This document shows, one piece after another, positions 31,541 to 42,144 of a stretch of DNA of 64,000 nt; position 1 is the stretch's first letter; the number at the start of each line of letters is the position of its first letter. The notes under the pieces are model-generated. The model did not search any database. It was not told the origin of the DNA and saw nothing but the letters and a program-made list of their open reading frames with translations. Both the position numbers and the translations under genes were made by a program. This DNA comes from Adiantum capillus-veneris (taxonomy: Eukaryota > Streptophyta > Polypodiopsida > Polypodiales > Pteridaceae): positions 152,196,140 through 152,260,139 of the forward strand of contig CM043955.1 in assembly GCA_014529385.2 (NCBI GenBank), in the 5' to 3' direction.

Positions 31541-34273
31541 TTAGGGGCATTGGGCAATCAAGTGATCTATGCCACAACGATTACATGTGAGTATTGGCAT
31601 TGTAGACGTGCTCCCTTGATTCATTTGCATCTGTGCAGCATTCTTTTGCAGCCTAATAGGGCACTCCGCTGCTCGATGTGGTCCACCACACTCGTAGCAT
31701 TGAAGAGGTGGCCTCCTAGCCTGGGTGTTGATATTTTGACCTCTGGATGCGAGAGCAGCGGCTTGATAAACCGGCTTGACTTGCCCCCAACAATCTTCCA
31801 TGTAGTATATAGGACACTCTTCCAATGTATCAAGTCCGTAGGCAATACTAGTGTCCATTTCCTCCTCACAGCCATCTGCATAAGCATTTGATGGCTCGCA
31901 ACCCACTTGGTTCATAGGGGCGACTCTTGGATGCGGGGGCTGCGGTCCTAGCACAGGAGGTGGTAGCGGTGTAGCTTGTACATTATTTTGAGATCTAGGG
32001 ACCATGTGTTGCGGTAGTTGCTCAACAGGTGGAGTAGGCATCAATACAGGAGCTCGAGGTGCATCCGTCCAGGCTACAGGTGGTCTATTTGCCATCATAC
32101 GTTTGATCATTAAACAATCCTTAGCTTGGTGACCATACCTACCACATGCGTTGCAAGTTCCATTAAATTTTACTCTAAACGTAGGGCACTCACTAGTGCT
32201 ATGTGGACCTAAGCAAATGGAACACCATTGTTGCTCCCTTCTTGGATACATGTGACTATTTTGAGGGGGTCGATTATCCTTAAGAGACTCTTGGATTGCC
32301 TTGGTGAGGTCTGTCAAGAATGTCTCAAATACCTTTGGCTCATTGGCAATGGGCTTTGCAGTCATGGGTTGATACTCAATGGCTTGTGAGCTAGTGGATC
32401 TCGTGTCGGTAGACACCCTCATGCCTGCTATCATCAAGTTGTCCTCTAATTGGATTGCATTGGCAGTGACATCTTCCCAGGTTGTGATACCTCTAATCAC
32501 TAGTCCATTATAGATTCCTTCATTCCTCAACCCTCGAATGAATTGATCAAGCAGTTCGTTATTGTTGAAGCGCTCATTTACAGGGCAACGAGAGTTTAAG
32601 TGCTTTAGACGACTAATGAAGTCCCTTACTGACTCTCCTTCCTTACGTTCGGCCTTCTGTAGCTGAGATGCTACACCCCAAAGCACACCTTCTCGTATGT
32701 ACTCCTTTAGGAACAACCTTCGAAGGGTAGGGTAGATTGTTTTCTCGTCCACCCTTAGGGTTCTATACCAATCTCCAGCCTTCCCACTTAATGTCAAGCT
32801 TAAGGCATTGCACTTATGTAGTTCGTTGCGTTCCCCTAAGGAATCACATACTTGTTCAAACACTTCAATGTGTTTCCTAGCATCTTCGTCCCCATTGAAT
32901 TTTTGCGTGAGTTTGGCAATTTGTACTGCCTTACTTCTAGGCTCTCTATCAGATGCGTGACGCATATTTTCTGCGATAGATCGACCTATGGTTTGAGCAA
33001 ACGCTGCCAAGTCACCTATGTGAGGAGGCAGGGCCGGTGGAGGTACTCTTGGAATCATATGTGGGAGAGGAACGGGTACCGGTCTTGGTATATGTGTGGA
33101 TGATGCAGGATATGGAACATAACCGGGCATAGGTCCACTCGGATAAGAGCTAGGGAGCGGCACTCGAGGAGCATGAACAAGTGGTACAATTGGAGGTGTG
33201 GGGGCCATGTGTGCATAAAGGGCTAGAGGCACATACGGTCGAGGCCCCATATTAGGTACTACGACACTAGGTAGTGGCACTGCGCTAACCGTAGATGTCA
33301 TCGGTACATCCTCTCTCAGGCTTATCCCTGGAGTGAGCACTGTGTTTTCCTTGATAGAGGGTTGAGCCAAGTTAGGGAAGCTAAAGTTTTCGCTCGGAGG
33401 CTCAGATTGCATAGAGACCCCAGGTGAAATGACGTAAGATGTGTCCATGGGGCTCATTAGAGGAGTCTCCATTTGTGATAGAGTAGGCTGTTGAGCCTTG
33501 CTCGTATCCAGAAATCTCATGGGGCCAGTTGAGAGTATATTTACCCCTCTGTTTTGCCTTTCTGATTGAATAATGCCATGGATAACATTACAGATCATTT
33601 TCTGTTGATCTTCGATGCTCGTGGCACTAGAGGTGGATTGTACAATCTCTATCCATCCTATATGGTAGGTGTGGCCAGAGTGTAGATCCGTCAACACCTC
33701 AGTGTGGAGGTCGTATGTCCAATGATCATTAATGAACAATCCTTCTAGAGTCGACGTGTTAACAGTTTCTTGTGTGGTAGAAGCAATGTTGCTCCCCGTG
33801 GTTTTACTTGTCACCAACGGTACTCTAGAGGGAACTTCTGAAGGAGGCAACTCAACAGGGCCTTCTTGGTAAGAAGTTGGTAGGATATCCACATGGACAC
33901 TCTTTGGGGGTGTGGGGTCCACGTGCGATGTGAAAGGAGAGTCCACTTCCCCACCCCCTTCGTGTGCTTCATTTGCATCAGGTTCCGAGCGAGTAGCTCT
34001 ACCTAATGTTTCCATGAAATGGCTAAACATACTAGTACTAGGCTGTGGAGCTTCGGGAGGTGCATGGCCTTCTCTCTCAGTGTTTTGGGTAGGGTATGCT
34101 TCCATGATTTCTGAGTCGGAGGAGGAATCACTAGCGGCTATTTTAGGGTCTTGGGTGGTGCTACCTTGTGTCCCCGCTGAGGGTCTAGATCCTATCGTGG
34201 ATGGGTAATGGGTGTCCGTATGAACAGAGGCACTACCAACGTGCTCTAACACTCGTCCAGAGCGTAATTGCAT
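31541..34273 (-). CDS. Gag of the gag-protease element
   Basis: A 910-codon open frame from ATG 34273 starts MQLRSGRVLEHVG, a common type of plant Gypsy gag start. The N-terminal half is Ser/Thr/Pro-rich and low in complexity. The capsid (Retrotrans_gag) domain lies around residues 445-590 (IAKLTQKFNGDEDARKHIEV, SGKAGDWYRTL, ESVRDFISRLKHLN). Four zinc knuckles follow: CSICLGPHSTSEC, CNACGRYGHQAKDC, CYECGGPHRAAEC and CNRCGIDHLIAQC. The last lies just before the TAA stop. The product would form particles and bind the element RNA. This is unusually long for gag and fully open, which fits selection or recent insertion. Confidence 0.92.
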   Translation of the reverse strand: MQLRSGRVLEHVGSASVHTDTHYPSTIGSRPSAGTQGSTTQDPKIAASDSSSDSEIMEAYPTQNTEREGHAPPEAPQPSTSMFSHFMETLGRATRSEPDANEAHEGGGEVDSPFTSHVDPTPPKSVHVDILPTSYQEGPVELPPSEVPSRVPLVTSKTTGSNIASTTQETVNTSTLEGLFINDHWTYDLHTEVLTDLHSGHTYHIGWIEIVQSTSSATSIEDQQKMICNVIHGIIQSERQNRGVNILSTGPMRFLDTSKAQQPTLSQMETPLMSPMDTSYVISPGVSMQSEPPSENFSFPNLAQPSIKENTVLTPGISLREDVPMTSTVSAVPLPSVVVPNMGPRPYVPLALYAHMAPTPPIVPLVHAPRVPLPSSYPSGPMPGYVPYPASSTHIPRPVPVPLPHMIPRVPPPALPPHIGDLAAFAQTIGRSIAENMRHASDREPRSKAVQIAKLTQKFNGDEDARKHIEVFEQVCDSLGERNELHKCNALSLTLSGKAGDWYRTLRVDEKTIYPTLRRLFLKEYIREGVLWGVASQLQKAERKEGESVRDFISRLKHLNSRCPVNERFNNNELLDQFIRGLRNEGIYNGLVIRGITTWEDVTANAIQLEDNLMIAGMRVSTDTRSTSSQAIEYQPMTAKPIANEPKVFETFLTDLTKAIQESLKDNRPPQNSHMYPRREQQWCSICLGPHSTSECPTFRVKFNGTCNACGRYGHQAKDCLMIKRMMANRPPVAWTDAPRAPVLMPTPPVEQLPQHMVPRSQNNVQATPLPPPVLGPQPPHPRVAPMNQVGCEPSNAYADGCEEEMDTSIAYGLDTLEECPIYYMEDCWGQVKPVYQAAALASRGQNINTQARRPPLQCYECGGPHRAAECPIRLQKNAAQMQMNQGSTSTMPILTCNRCGIDHLIAQCP

Positions 34274-34654
34274 GTGCTTTTGATACCCTAAGGTGTCAAA
34301 AAGCTGCTCTAGGAGGCCTTGTGACTAGTTTTTAGCGTGTTTTTTGTTTGTTTTCTTACTAGATTTTTTAGAGCGTGTCGTGGAATGGGCCGTGTGATAG
34401 CTCGAAACGAGCGTATCAGTCAAAGGGTCGTGCCATGCTTTACAGCCCTCCGTTTGGTCACTCTATGCCCTCGGAATCCCTAAAACTGTCAATTTCCAGT
34501 AGGGAACTAGGCCCAAACTAGAAAGTCTAAGGGTGCAAGTGGGAAGAGAAAGGAGGAGAGTGGAGGACTTGTCCCACATGCTCTCATTCTCTCTTGAGGG
34601 AGTAGGGTATATATATAAGAGTGAGTCTAGTACATATCATAAGACTGAGGACTG

Positions 34655-34682
34655 AAGCTTGGGCTTGGGCTTGGGCTTGGGG
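34655..34682. repeat. GGGCTT hexamer repeat
   Basis: Four tandem GGGCTT-like units (CTTGGG phase) lie in the 5' untranslated region of the gag-protease element. Confidence 0.8.
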
Positions 34683-34799
34683 AAACGATCCCGATCTATC
34701 TTTTATACCAACCAACCCGTCCGTTTTAAGAGTCACGTTTTTTATTTTCGAAAAATTTGACCGCCCGCTCACTCGCGTTTTTATTTCACTTTTTTTTTC

Positions 34800-35065
34800 C
34801 AGAAATTTTTTTTGATGCAGAAAATACAGAAATTGAAAACGCAGTAATGCAGAAATTGAAAATGTAGAAATGCAGAAATTGAAAAACGCACAGAAATTGT
34901 AGAAATTGAAAAAACGCAAGAAATGCAGAAAATTGTAGAAACTGAAAACGCCGAAATTGAAAATGCAGGAATTGCAGAAATTGAAAAAACGCAAGAAATG
35001 CAGAAAATTGAAAAATCACAGACAATAGCAGAAATTGAAACTTGACAGAAAATGCAGAAAACGCA
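34800..35065 (-). repeat. Imperfect short tandem repeats in the 5' leader
   Basis: The plus strand repeats GCAGAAATTGAAAA(A)CGCA-type words more than ten times between the primer site and gag. The phasing is irregular. Confidence 0.8.
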
Positions 35066-35165
35066 AAAAACAGAAATCTCCACACACTCCTTCCCTGCCT
35101 TTCCTATGATAGAAATTGCACCACAAGGAAGCGTAAAGTGCTAACCGAGCTTAGTGTAGGGCATA

Positions 35166-35183
35166 TCCCCGGCAACGGCGCCA
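35166..35183 (-). promoter_or_regulatory. Primer binding site, tRNA-Asp type
   Basis: The minus strand reads TGGCGCCGTTGCCGGGGA, 4 nt from the LTR end. This matches the tRNA-Asp primer site known from Athila-type elements and is identical to 62216-62233. Confidence 0.92.
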
Positions 35184-35187
35184 AAAA

Positions 35188-35430
35188 TGTGCGCTCCTTG
35201 CCGCACTGTCGAAGCAAGGGACTTGCCAATACACCGTGTGCGAGCCACAAACGGCTCCAAGCACACAACAAGCCTAAACTAGCAAGCTCAAGAGAACAAA
35301 GGGTGTGTCACTCACCGCTCTATGCTCGCCTTCGTGGTGGATTCCTCGCCGCGATGAAGAAGAAGCTGCAGTCGTGCCGCGCTCAACCGCTTCGCCGCCG
35401 TCGTGCCTTCGTAATGCTCGATCGCACACA

Positions 35431-35478
<48 letters not shown>

Positions 35479-35777
35479 ACGAGGTGAAGAAGAAGAAGAT
35501 GGAGATGGAGATGGAGCAAGAGCACTCTTCTATTGCACAAATGAGAGAATGAGTAAAAATTAGGTTTAGTTGGCTTTTATAGGAGCTCACCCCATTCACA
35601 CTTGGGCGCCCATGCTTAGCCAACTAACCCTAGCATGTTCGTGTTACAGTGCGCCTCTCATCGGCGATCACTCTACCTTTTCCTATTGGTCCGACAAGCC
35701 CGGTACCTGACTCTACCAAATACATAATACGCGTCCATCGTAGGTGATAGGATGTCCGTGTGCCGTGAGGGTTAACA
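35188..35777 (-). repeat. 5' LTR of the gag-protease element
   Basis: 590 bp with the same TG...CA ends as the left LTR. The length difference is mainly in the CT/CA tract (35437-35480). Confidence 0.93.
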
Positions 35778-35782
35778 TATGG
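35778..35782. repeat. Target site duplication, right
   Basis: TATGG, identical to 26881-26885. Confidence 0.9.
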
Positions 35783-37640
35783 ACAGGAGCATGCGCCAAT
35801 AAAGAAAGCAAAATTAGCGAGAATGATAGGCATAGGAATAATTCGAACAGATTCAGTTGCAACTCAAGGCCTAAACCCTACCCTTAGCAAGTCTACAAAT
35901 CCCTTTGAGAAGTGGAAGATACAGCGAGGTTTACATCTAGTGAAGCTAGAGGGGTTGACGTGCCAATTTTTCCTTCATATCTGAACCCAAACCCTAAAAC
36001 CTTGTAGTCCTGGTTGCATCCGGTAGTGACAAGGGAACAAGAATTCTATAGAGGAGAAATCCCTATCACAATAGGACCATATGTAATCCCCATAGTGTCA
36101 CCAATGCCCACTTATTCTTACTCTTATCCCAAGGAGGGCAAAGGACTGACAATGATGCCGACCACAATAGGATTCCCCTATATGGAAAGGATCAAGACAA
36201 AAAGAATATTCGCAACAGTAAAAAACCTGTTGCGGGTTGGAAGAAGCATTTGACACCAGATCAAGACATGAATGAGGACCTATAAGAGGAGAGGGATGAG
36301 GAGATCCTAGAGTAATGCTGGTAGATCACAGACATGCTAGACCCTCTCAAGTCTAGAAATGGGTTAACAAGAAATATTCATGGAAAAGAGACCCTACAAA
36401 CCACGTGGAAGCATTCTTGAGAGTGATCCAATTAGAAGAGGTCAGGGACTTTGATTCACAGTTTGCCAGATTTGGACTCACCTTAGAGGAAGATGCCACC
36501 ACCTAGTTTGATTCTATTAAAAGACGGGATTTTGAAACCATCCAAGAACCTATCACTCCATCGGGGAATGATACCAAAGAGACAGATGAGGAACCCTCGG
36601 TTGAATTATAAAATCCTACAATAGCAATGAATACCATAGATCTAGTGTCTGAGGGCTTCCATTCTACAATACATGAGGCCTATAAAGAGGACCATGGCTT
36701 AGATGAGCTTTGAAGACCGATAAGAGAAGCAAATGAAGCAGTGTGACTAACTCAAATAGATAACCAAATCAATAAATGAAGGGACATCTTTCTTCCACCA
36801 ATAGAGGAATTTGAGGCAGGGACCCAAGCGGATGTGGATATACATTCTTATTGGGGGGGATATAGGATGATCCGTAAGATGTTTAGAGATTCAACTGCAA
36901 TCTTTGTGAAAACCCTAACTTCATACATGGGTGAGTACAAAGCAAGGTCTAATGTGAAGGCTGTGCCAACACAAAGACCTTCTTAAAAAAAAGATGATGG
37001 ACTCAAAAGGCCTGATAGACATATTGTCAACACCAGTGACTTGCACCATCATGTTAGTTGAGCTTCTTAGGATACAATCAAACATGTGGGCGAGTGTTGG
37101 GAAATGCTTATAGGAGTTTGGAGTCAAGGACCCAAATCCAAGGATTCAAGAAGGGATTTGAGAACTAGAAAAAGTTTAACACATTGGCAATTCCTGATAG
37201 TGGAGCTGGTGTTGCTACTACCACCATGGAGATTTGGAAAAAAATAGGCAAAACCAGCCTTAAAAGCTACCAAGATGACATTTCAACTAGCCGATGGATA
37301 TATTGAGATACCCTTAGGGATTCTAGAGAAAGTGATTGTAATTTCTTGTGGCATTGAGTATGAGCATACTTTTGCTATAGTGGATTTTGGCAAGAAGAAC
37401 AATTATGACATCATACTTGGACGACCCTATATGAGATAGCTCAAGATGGTTCAAGACTGGGGTATGATCACATATACCTCAGGCAATATGGAAACCACGA
37501 CACGCATAAATCTAAAAGACCACAGCTACAAAGACGTGAACCAAACACCAGTGGAGGAATTTGATTCAACTACATTAGCAGGGTTGGAGCTTCTAGCTTG
37601 GTTAGGCAAGCCCAAAGAGCTATGGATGTGCGGTGCATAA
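35783..37640 (+). pseudogene. G2-family gag and protease, continuation after the insertion
   Basis: The interrupted G2 copy resumes with IKKAKLARMIGIGII. Broken gag frames follow to about 37150. The protease is recognisable near 37190-37440 as PDSGAGVATTTMEIWKKIGK, then GIEYEHTFAIVDFGKKNNYD and IILGRPYMR, a stop, and LKMVQDWG. It continues as DHSYKDVNQTPVEEF (37516-37560), matching the minus-strand copy at 58.4-58.9 kb (EHSYRDVNQTPMKYL). Multiple stops and shifts make it inactive. Confidence 0.72.
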
Positions 37641-38040
37641 AATTGTGTAAGCTTGCAGTGAGAAGAGTGTATAATGAAAAGAGCACTTGAAGATAAGGAA
37701 TACGTTCCTGAGCCTTTTTGAGAAGAGGATCTTGAGTCATTGGAGTGGACCCAGATACTAGAAACCCTACATGTGTGTGCTATTTCAGATGGCCCCACTA
37801 CAAAGTTCTGCGATAATGACATAGATTATGTGGTTTTTTAAGTACTATATGGCAATATGGTGCAAGGGGAAGACAAAGAGCCTCAAAAAAACCCAAGAAT
37901 GATGAGGTGGAGAAAATAGTAGAAGGAGAGTTTTATGACTCCCTAGAGCAATTTGAACGCAAGGATGATGTGGACAATGAGTGCTTGGACAACCTGAGTG
38001 ACCAAGAGGAAACAGGAGTAGATGTTTGATTTTACGAGTT
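37641..38040 (+). pseudogene. Degraded G2 linker downstream of protease
   Basis: Acidic, stop-riddled sequence (EEDLESLEWTQI-like) continues the G2 gag-pol region. RT, which should lie here or just after, is missing. Confidence 0.4.
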
Positions 38041-38644
38041 TTATTGGCCAATCATGAAAATGGATGTTCAGGAGTACATTATTAATTGTACTTATAATAA
38101 GGCTAAACCATGTGCAGAGCATGTGACCCTATTTCACGTAACCATTGCACCAAGATGGGTCCAATACATAAGTGACTACCTAACAACAAGGAGGTTTCTT
38201 GAAAATACCTCTAGGGCAAGATAGAGATCTATAGAAATAGAGGTGCAACATTATGTACTAATTGAAAATAAACTCTATAAGAGTGGGAAAGAAAATCAAC
38301 TTTGGCTATGTGCATCTACAGGTATGTACTTGCCAATCCTAGAGCAAGCACATGAAGGAATTAGTGGAGGCCATTTTGAAACGGACAAGATGACAAAAAT
38401 TGTCTTGATGTGGGAATATGATGGCCTACATTACATATGGATTCCAACGAATACGTCAAAATATGTGATTCTTGCCAAGGTTGTCGTGCCACTTTGCATG
38501 CAGAAGCTGAAAAACAAAGTTTTGTCTGTATCTATGAACTTTGAGGAATCTATAAACTATGTAAGAACTGTTTATGGCATTAGAATAGCAAGAATGTATG
38601 CATTATGTGGTTTATTGTATACCAAAGTAAACAGATTGGGCTAA
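38041..38644 (+). pseudogene. G2-family integrase N-terminal remnant
   Basis: The frame 38243-38644 reads YVLIENKLYKSGKENQLWLC and LEQAHEGISGGHF, the first histidines of an integrase zinc finger. A degraded LHY..W....YV..C stretch and APLCMQKL in mixed frames follow. The catalytic core is not visible. Because protease is followed almost directly by integrase, the RT-RNase H part was deleted from this copy. Confidence 0.6.
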
Positions 38645-39566
38645 CAGATGAAGATTGAATGAAGGACTGGTTTTCTACTTAAAAAGGTAGAGTTTGAAAT
38701 ACTGAGTAAACTAGTCCAGACAGCTCATCAAACGAAGCCCTAGTGAGAAAGTTATGGTAGTTTGAAGCTGGAAAAGGTTGCAAACTTGAGACGGACAAGG
38801 TAGGTGATTCCATGTAGGCCAAGCCAGATGCAGTGTATAAAGCTATAGTGCTCAAATTATAAAGAATATTTTTAGATTGCAGATCAAAGTTTTGGATTGC
38901 AGGTTATGGTCATTTGAAGTTTTGCCGGGGGTCGGGTTGGTGCCCACTTGACCGCATGGGAAGTCGTGCCATCTGCCATCTTTTGGATCCTCGACAGGGT
39001 TCCAAAGGGTAGTATGGACCAAGGTGAGTCAACAAGAATTGACAGCACTTTAATCCAAGCTTGAATCAAAAAGTTGTTACAGTTTGAAGCCGACGTTCGT
39101 TCCCAACGTCATGGTACCAGGTTGTTTTTTGGCAATTTGGACAGCCTTGGGAAGAATGCCCAGAAAAATCTAAGTGTGGATGGCATGGGAAGGTTTGAAG
39201 TCAAGGGCCAACTCTATTGGTTGTGCTTTGTGGCTAGAAGATTGGGTACCTGAGCATCAAATAGCTAGATGCTAAAGTTAGGGCAAAAACATGGGTTTTT
39301 TAAAGGTTTTGTGGTGATTTTTTTTGGAGTCTGGAGGATGGCTTTCATCGGAGTGCCACATGGCGGGTGTGTAAGCCCACATGCGGCTGCACAGGTGGTT
39401 GCAATCAGTGGTTTTGGGCACCCGATAGGTAGTGCATGGTGACCAGTTTTGTGGTGCACGACGGCGGACGATAGTGTTTGTGGCAGTGCCATTTTGATGA
39501 TGACGTGGCATCCATGCTAGGGTGGGATTTCATGCCCAATTAAGGGCCACATTTTTTAAGGGTTAA
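38645..39566. other. Non-coding region, probable LTR sequence
   Basis: No coding signal. It may be the upstream part of the C-family LTR whose promoter lies at 40012, but no left edge was fixed. Confidence 0.3.
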
Positions 39567-39587
39567 CCCCCCCCCCCCCCCCCCCCC
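39567..39587. repeat. C tract
   Basis: 21 consecutive C. Confidence 0.97.
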
Positions 39588-39737
39588 ACACCCTCTCACT
39601 AGCGATATTGCTAGTGGTAGGAGGGGGGGTTCGTATGAGAGAGGAAGGGTGTCTCAAGGGTTCATGTAAGGAGGCGGAGATGGAGCATCTTGGGGACAAG
39701 TTAAGTGGGTGGACGAAGCTAAGGGGTGGATCTTGTG

Positions 39738-39859
<122 letters not shown>

Positions 39860-40011
39860 TTATAATCTTAACCATGTGGCGGCCATGCAAAGATGCCAAT
39901 AATGAGCATGCCAAATGGGTGCAATGCAAAGAGATGCTATATTGAGCTCAAGTTGATTGTACGAGGGAAAAACACCCAAATTTTTTTTCTTTCTTTTGGA
40001 CTTAGCTACTC

Positions 40012-40019
40012 TATAAAAG
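40012..40019 (+). promoter_or_regulatory. TATA box of a C-family LTR
   Basis: TATAAAAG on the plus strand, 230-500 bp upstream of the C-family LTR end/leader (40230-40520) and gag (40575). Confidence 0.45.
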
Positions 40020-40229
40020 GGGATGCACAAAATTTTAGGGGTTTCTGTTTTTTGGGCCATTTTCGAAGGTTATTGGGGGGGATCTTTTTGAGAACAGACT
40101 GTAGCAGAAGGAAAGTTTTGTTCTTGAGAGAAGTTGGAGAAGACAAGGGAAGGGTGGGAAAAGTACCGAGAGCAGAATGATTGGATGGCGGTGCAATCTG
40201 GGGAAGTTTTTCAATCTGAGGCAATTTAA

Positions 40230-40821
40230 AAGGCATACCAAAGCAGGCGTATGCAACGGAATTGTAAAAGAGAAATTAGAAATCTTAAGATGTATTTGCT
40301 GTTACTTGTCAGCATCTCTTGAGATCATCTCTATTTATTTTCATCATATCAATTACTAGCGTTCTTATTTGTATTCTTCCCTCTCTTAAACTCCTGTCTA
40401 TAGCCAAAGGCCTGGTGCTTTCCCGATTAACCCTGGAGAACCGCGCACTCCGACAATTTGCTGAACCCAACGTGAAATTGACCGGGGTCGACGGAGCTAG
40501 CCATGTTGTCAGGCCAAGATAATGGGATGCAACAATTCCCTATGCTTATGCATCACCAACATCTGCACCATTAGCATATGATGACTCAAAGCTCAAAAAG
40601 AGAAATGGAAGATCGAACTCTTAAAGCCAGGCAATTAGTGACAGATAAAATGGGGTGGTTTGAAGGCCGTGATGTTATTAAATTTGTCAAATATATGAAC
40701 AGGCTATGGAAGACAAGGGAGAAAATGAACAAGCTGCATTGGAAAATTTTGTGTTGGTAGTCATGCCTGAACTGCGGACACAAATTAAGGAGCTTTGTAC
40801 TACGCATGGGGGAACATGGGT
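40230..40821 (+). pseudogene. C-family LTR end, leader and gag start
   Basis: 40230-40520 matches, on the opposite strand, 2250-1990 and the corresponding right repeat. From about 40575 a gag frame reads MTQSSKREMEDRTLKARQLV, then KMGWFEGRDVIKFVKYMNRL and WKTREKMNKLHWKILCW, with a stop at 40758 and degraded continuation to ACATGGGT. Here the D-family LTR starts at 40822. The same gag segment (YNKYMNRLWKTREKMSK) is at 12000-11930 on the minus strand. Broken. Confidence 0.6.
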
Positions 40822-41304
40822 TGTTATGGAATTTATATTTACCCATTTATTGTACCTGTCAGGTGGAAAAAGTATCAACATATAATAATGGATTATGCAG
40901 AAGGTTATTACATTTTATATATATTTGATTATTCAAGTGCTCTTTATGAGCTTTGGCCATTTATGTCCGGCCGGCCAGTTTGTACTCATTTTTGGGCATT
41001 CAAGAAATGTGTAAATAAATACGTGCAAGAGGGAAATTCTCACTCTTGCACGGGGGGAGATTGCACCCAGTGTTTGTGTTGCTCTTCTCTTCTCTCCTCT
41101 CTTCTCTCACACCGTGCTGGTGTAGCACTCCACTCTAGGAGGTGCGTCTACACGTGCGCTCTCGCTCTCTATCTCTCTCTATTCGTGTATCACACGATTA
41201 TGCACTTATGGGATTTTCCAAGTATGTCAATTATTCTATTTTAAGGATTGCAATGTTTTATTTTTGGGTATTCTGTAGGGCAGCCGTGCATTCCGTTTGT
41301 AGCA
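40822..41304 (+). repeat. D-family Copia-type 5' LTR
   Basis: 483 bp, TGTTATGG... to ...TTGTAGCA, followed after one base by the tRNA-iMet primer site. The U3 is AT-rich. R/U5 holds a CT-rich stretch and AGGAGGTGCGTCTACACG. Confidence 0.8.
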
Positions 41305-41305
41305 G

Positions 41306-41317
41306 TGGTATCAGAGC
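41306..41317 (+). promoter_or_regulatory. Primer binding site 1 (tRNA-iMet)
   Basis: TGGTATCAGAGC, the usual plant Copia primer site. Confidence 0.95.
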
Positions 41318-42132
41318 AGAGACCATCACTCTAGGCAAGATACAGATTATAGGAAGGGAGAACATGACAATTTTGGAGCTAAGTAGTTTTTAATTACTCA
41401 TTTTTATTAATAATGATCTTTATACATGTGTACTAATTAACTAATGCAATATGTAATTTAGCTTGAGTGATTACATGTATGTTGGAAACGGGAGGTGTTT
41501 GGACAATAGAAATTGCCAAGTTGTAATAGGTTCGCATATACTTGCCAAGATACGAAGATGTCAATAGAAGAAAGGGAAGCACAATATCATATTGTAGGTA
41601 AGTATTAGACTAGATATAAGAAGTAGATAGGGAATTTCAATGTTCTATGATATTATTGAACCGTGACACTCGGATTAGGAGCTTGATTAACATTAGCAGC
41701 GTGGGAACAATACTCCAAATAATAATTAAGGTCTTCGAAGGATTACGAGGGATCAAGTTAACACAAAATCCAAAAAATGAATATAGGTCGGGAAACAACG
41801 GCACTCGTTCGTGGAGGTGGTGTCTATGAGAAAAACGGCCCAACATCAGGCTAGTGCTCACCATTTACAAATTGCGTGGATCTTTGGTCTCATCACACAG
41901 TTAATTGGATGCTCTCTCCTCTCCTCTCTTCTCTCACACCGTGCTGGTGTAGCACTCTGCTCTAGGAGGTGCGTCTACACGTGCACTCTCGCTCTCTATC
42001 TCTCTCTATTCGTGTATCACGGGATTATGCACTTATGGGATTTTCCAAGTATGTCGATTAGTCTATTTTAAGGATTGCAATGTGTTATTTTTGGGTATTC
42101 TGTAGGGCAGCCGTCCATTCCGTTTGTAGCAG

Positions 42133-42144
42133 TGGTATCAGAGC
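42133..42144 (+). promoter_or_regulatory. Primer binding site 2
   Basis: TGGTATCAGAGC in the second tandem unit. Confidence 0.93.

Larger units (their letters stand above)
26886..35777 (-). mobile_element. Young gag-protease-only LTR retrotransposon
   Basis: Complete structure: 582- and 590-bp LTRs starting TG and ending CA, flanked by a perfect 5-bp target duplication TATGG (26881-26885 and 35778-35782), an 18-nt primer site (35183-35166), a polypurine tract (27468-27481), and long open gag and protease frames. There is no reverse transcriptase, RNase H or integrase. About 1.6 kb of non-coding DNA lies where pol should be. By eye the two LTRs differ at 4 substitutions plus CT/CA repeat length, so insertion was recent. 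It resembles the TR-GAG class of non-autonomous elements but with a protease retained. It must depend on enzymes supplied by another element. Confidence 0.92.

Noticed and set aside
34655-34682. GGGCTT run as telomere repeat
   Set aside because: Plant telomeres are TTTAGGG or TTAGGG type. Four GGGCTT units within a retrotransposon leader are a local repeat.
34584-35085. Phe/Ser/Ile-rich minus-strand ORFs
   Set aside because: They are translations of the short tandem repeats in the retrotransposon leader, open in more than one frame.
35042-35563. 173-codon plus-strand ORF across the LTR (also 26866-27177)
   Set aside because: It lies antisense in an LTR and ends in the CT/CA microsatellite. 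It is repeated only because the LTR is.
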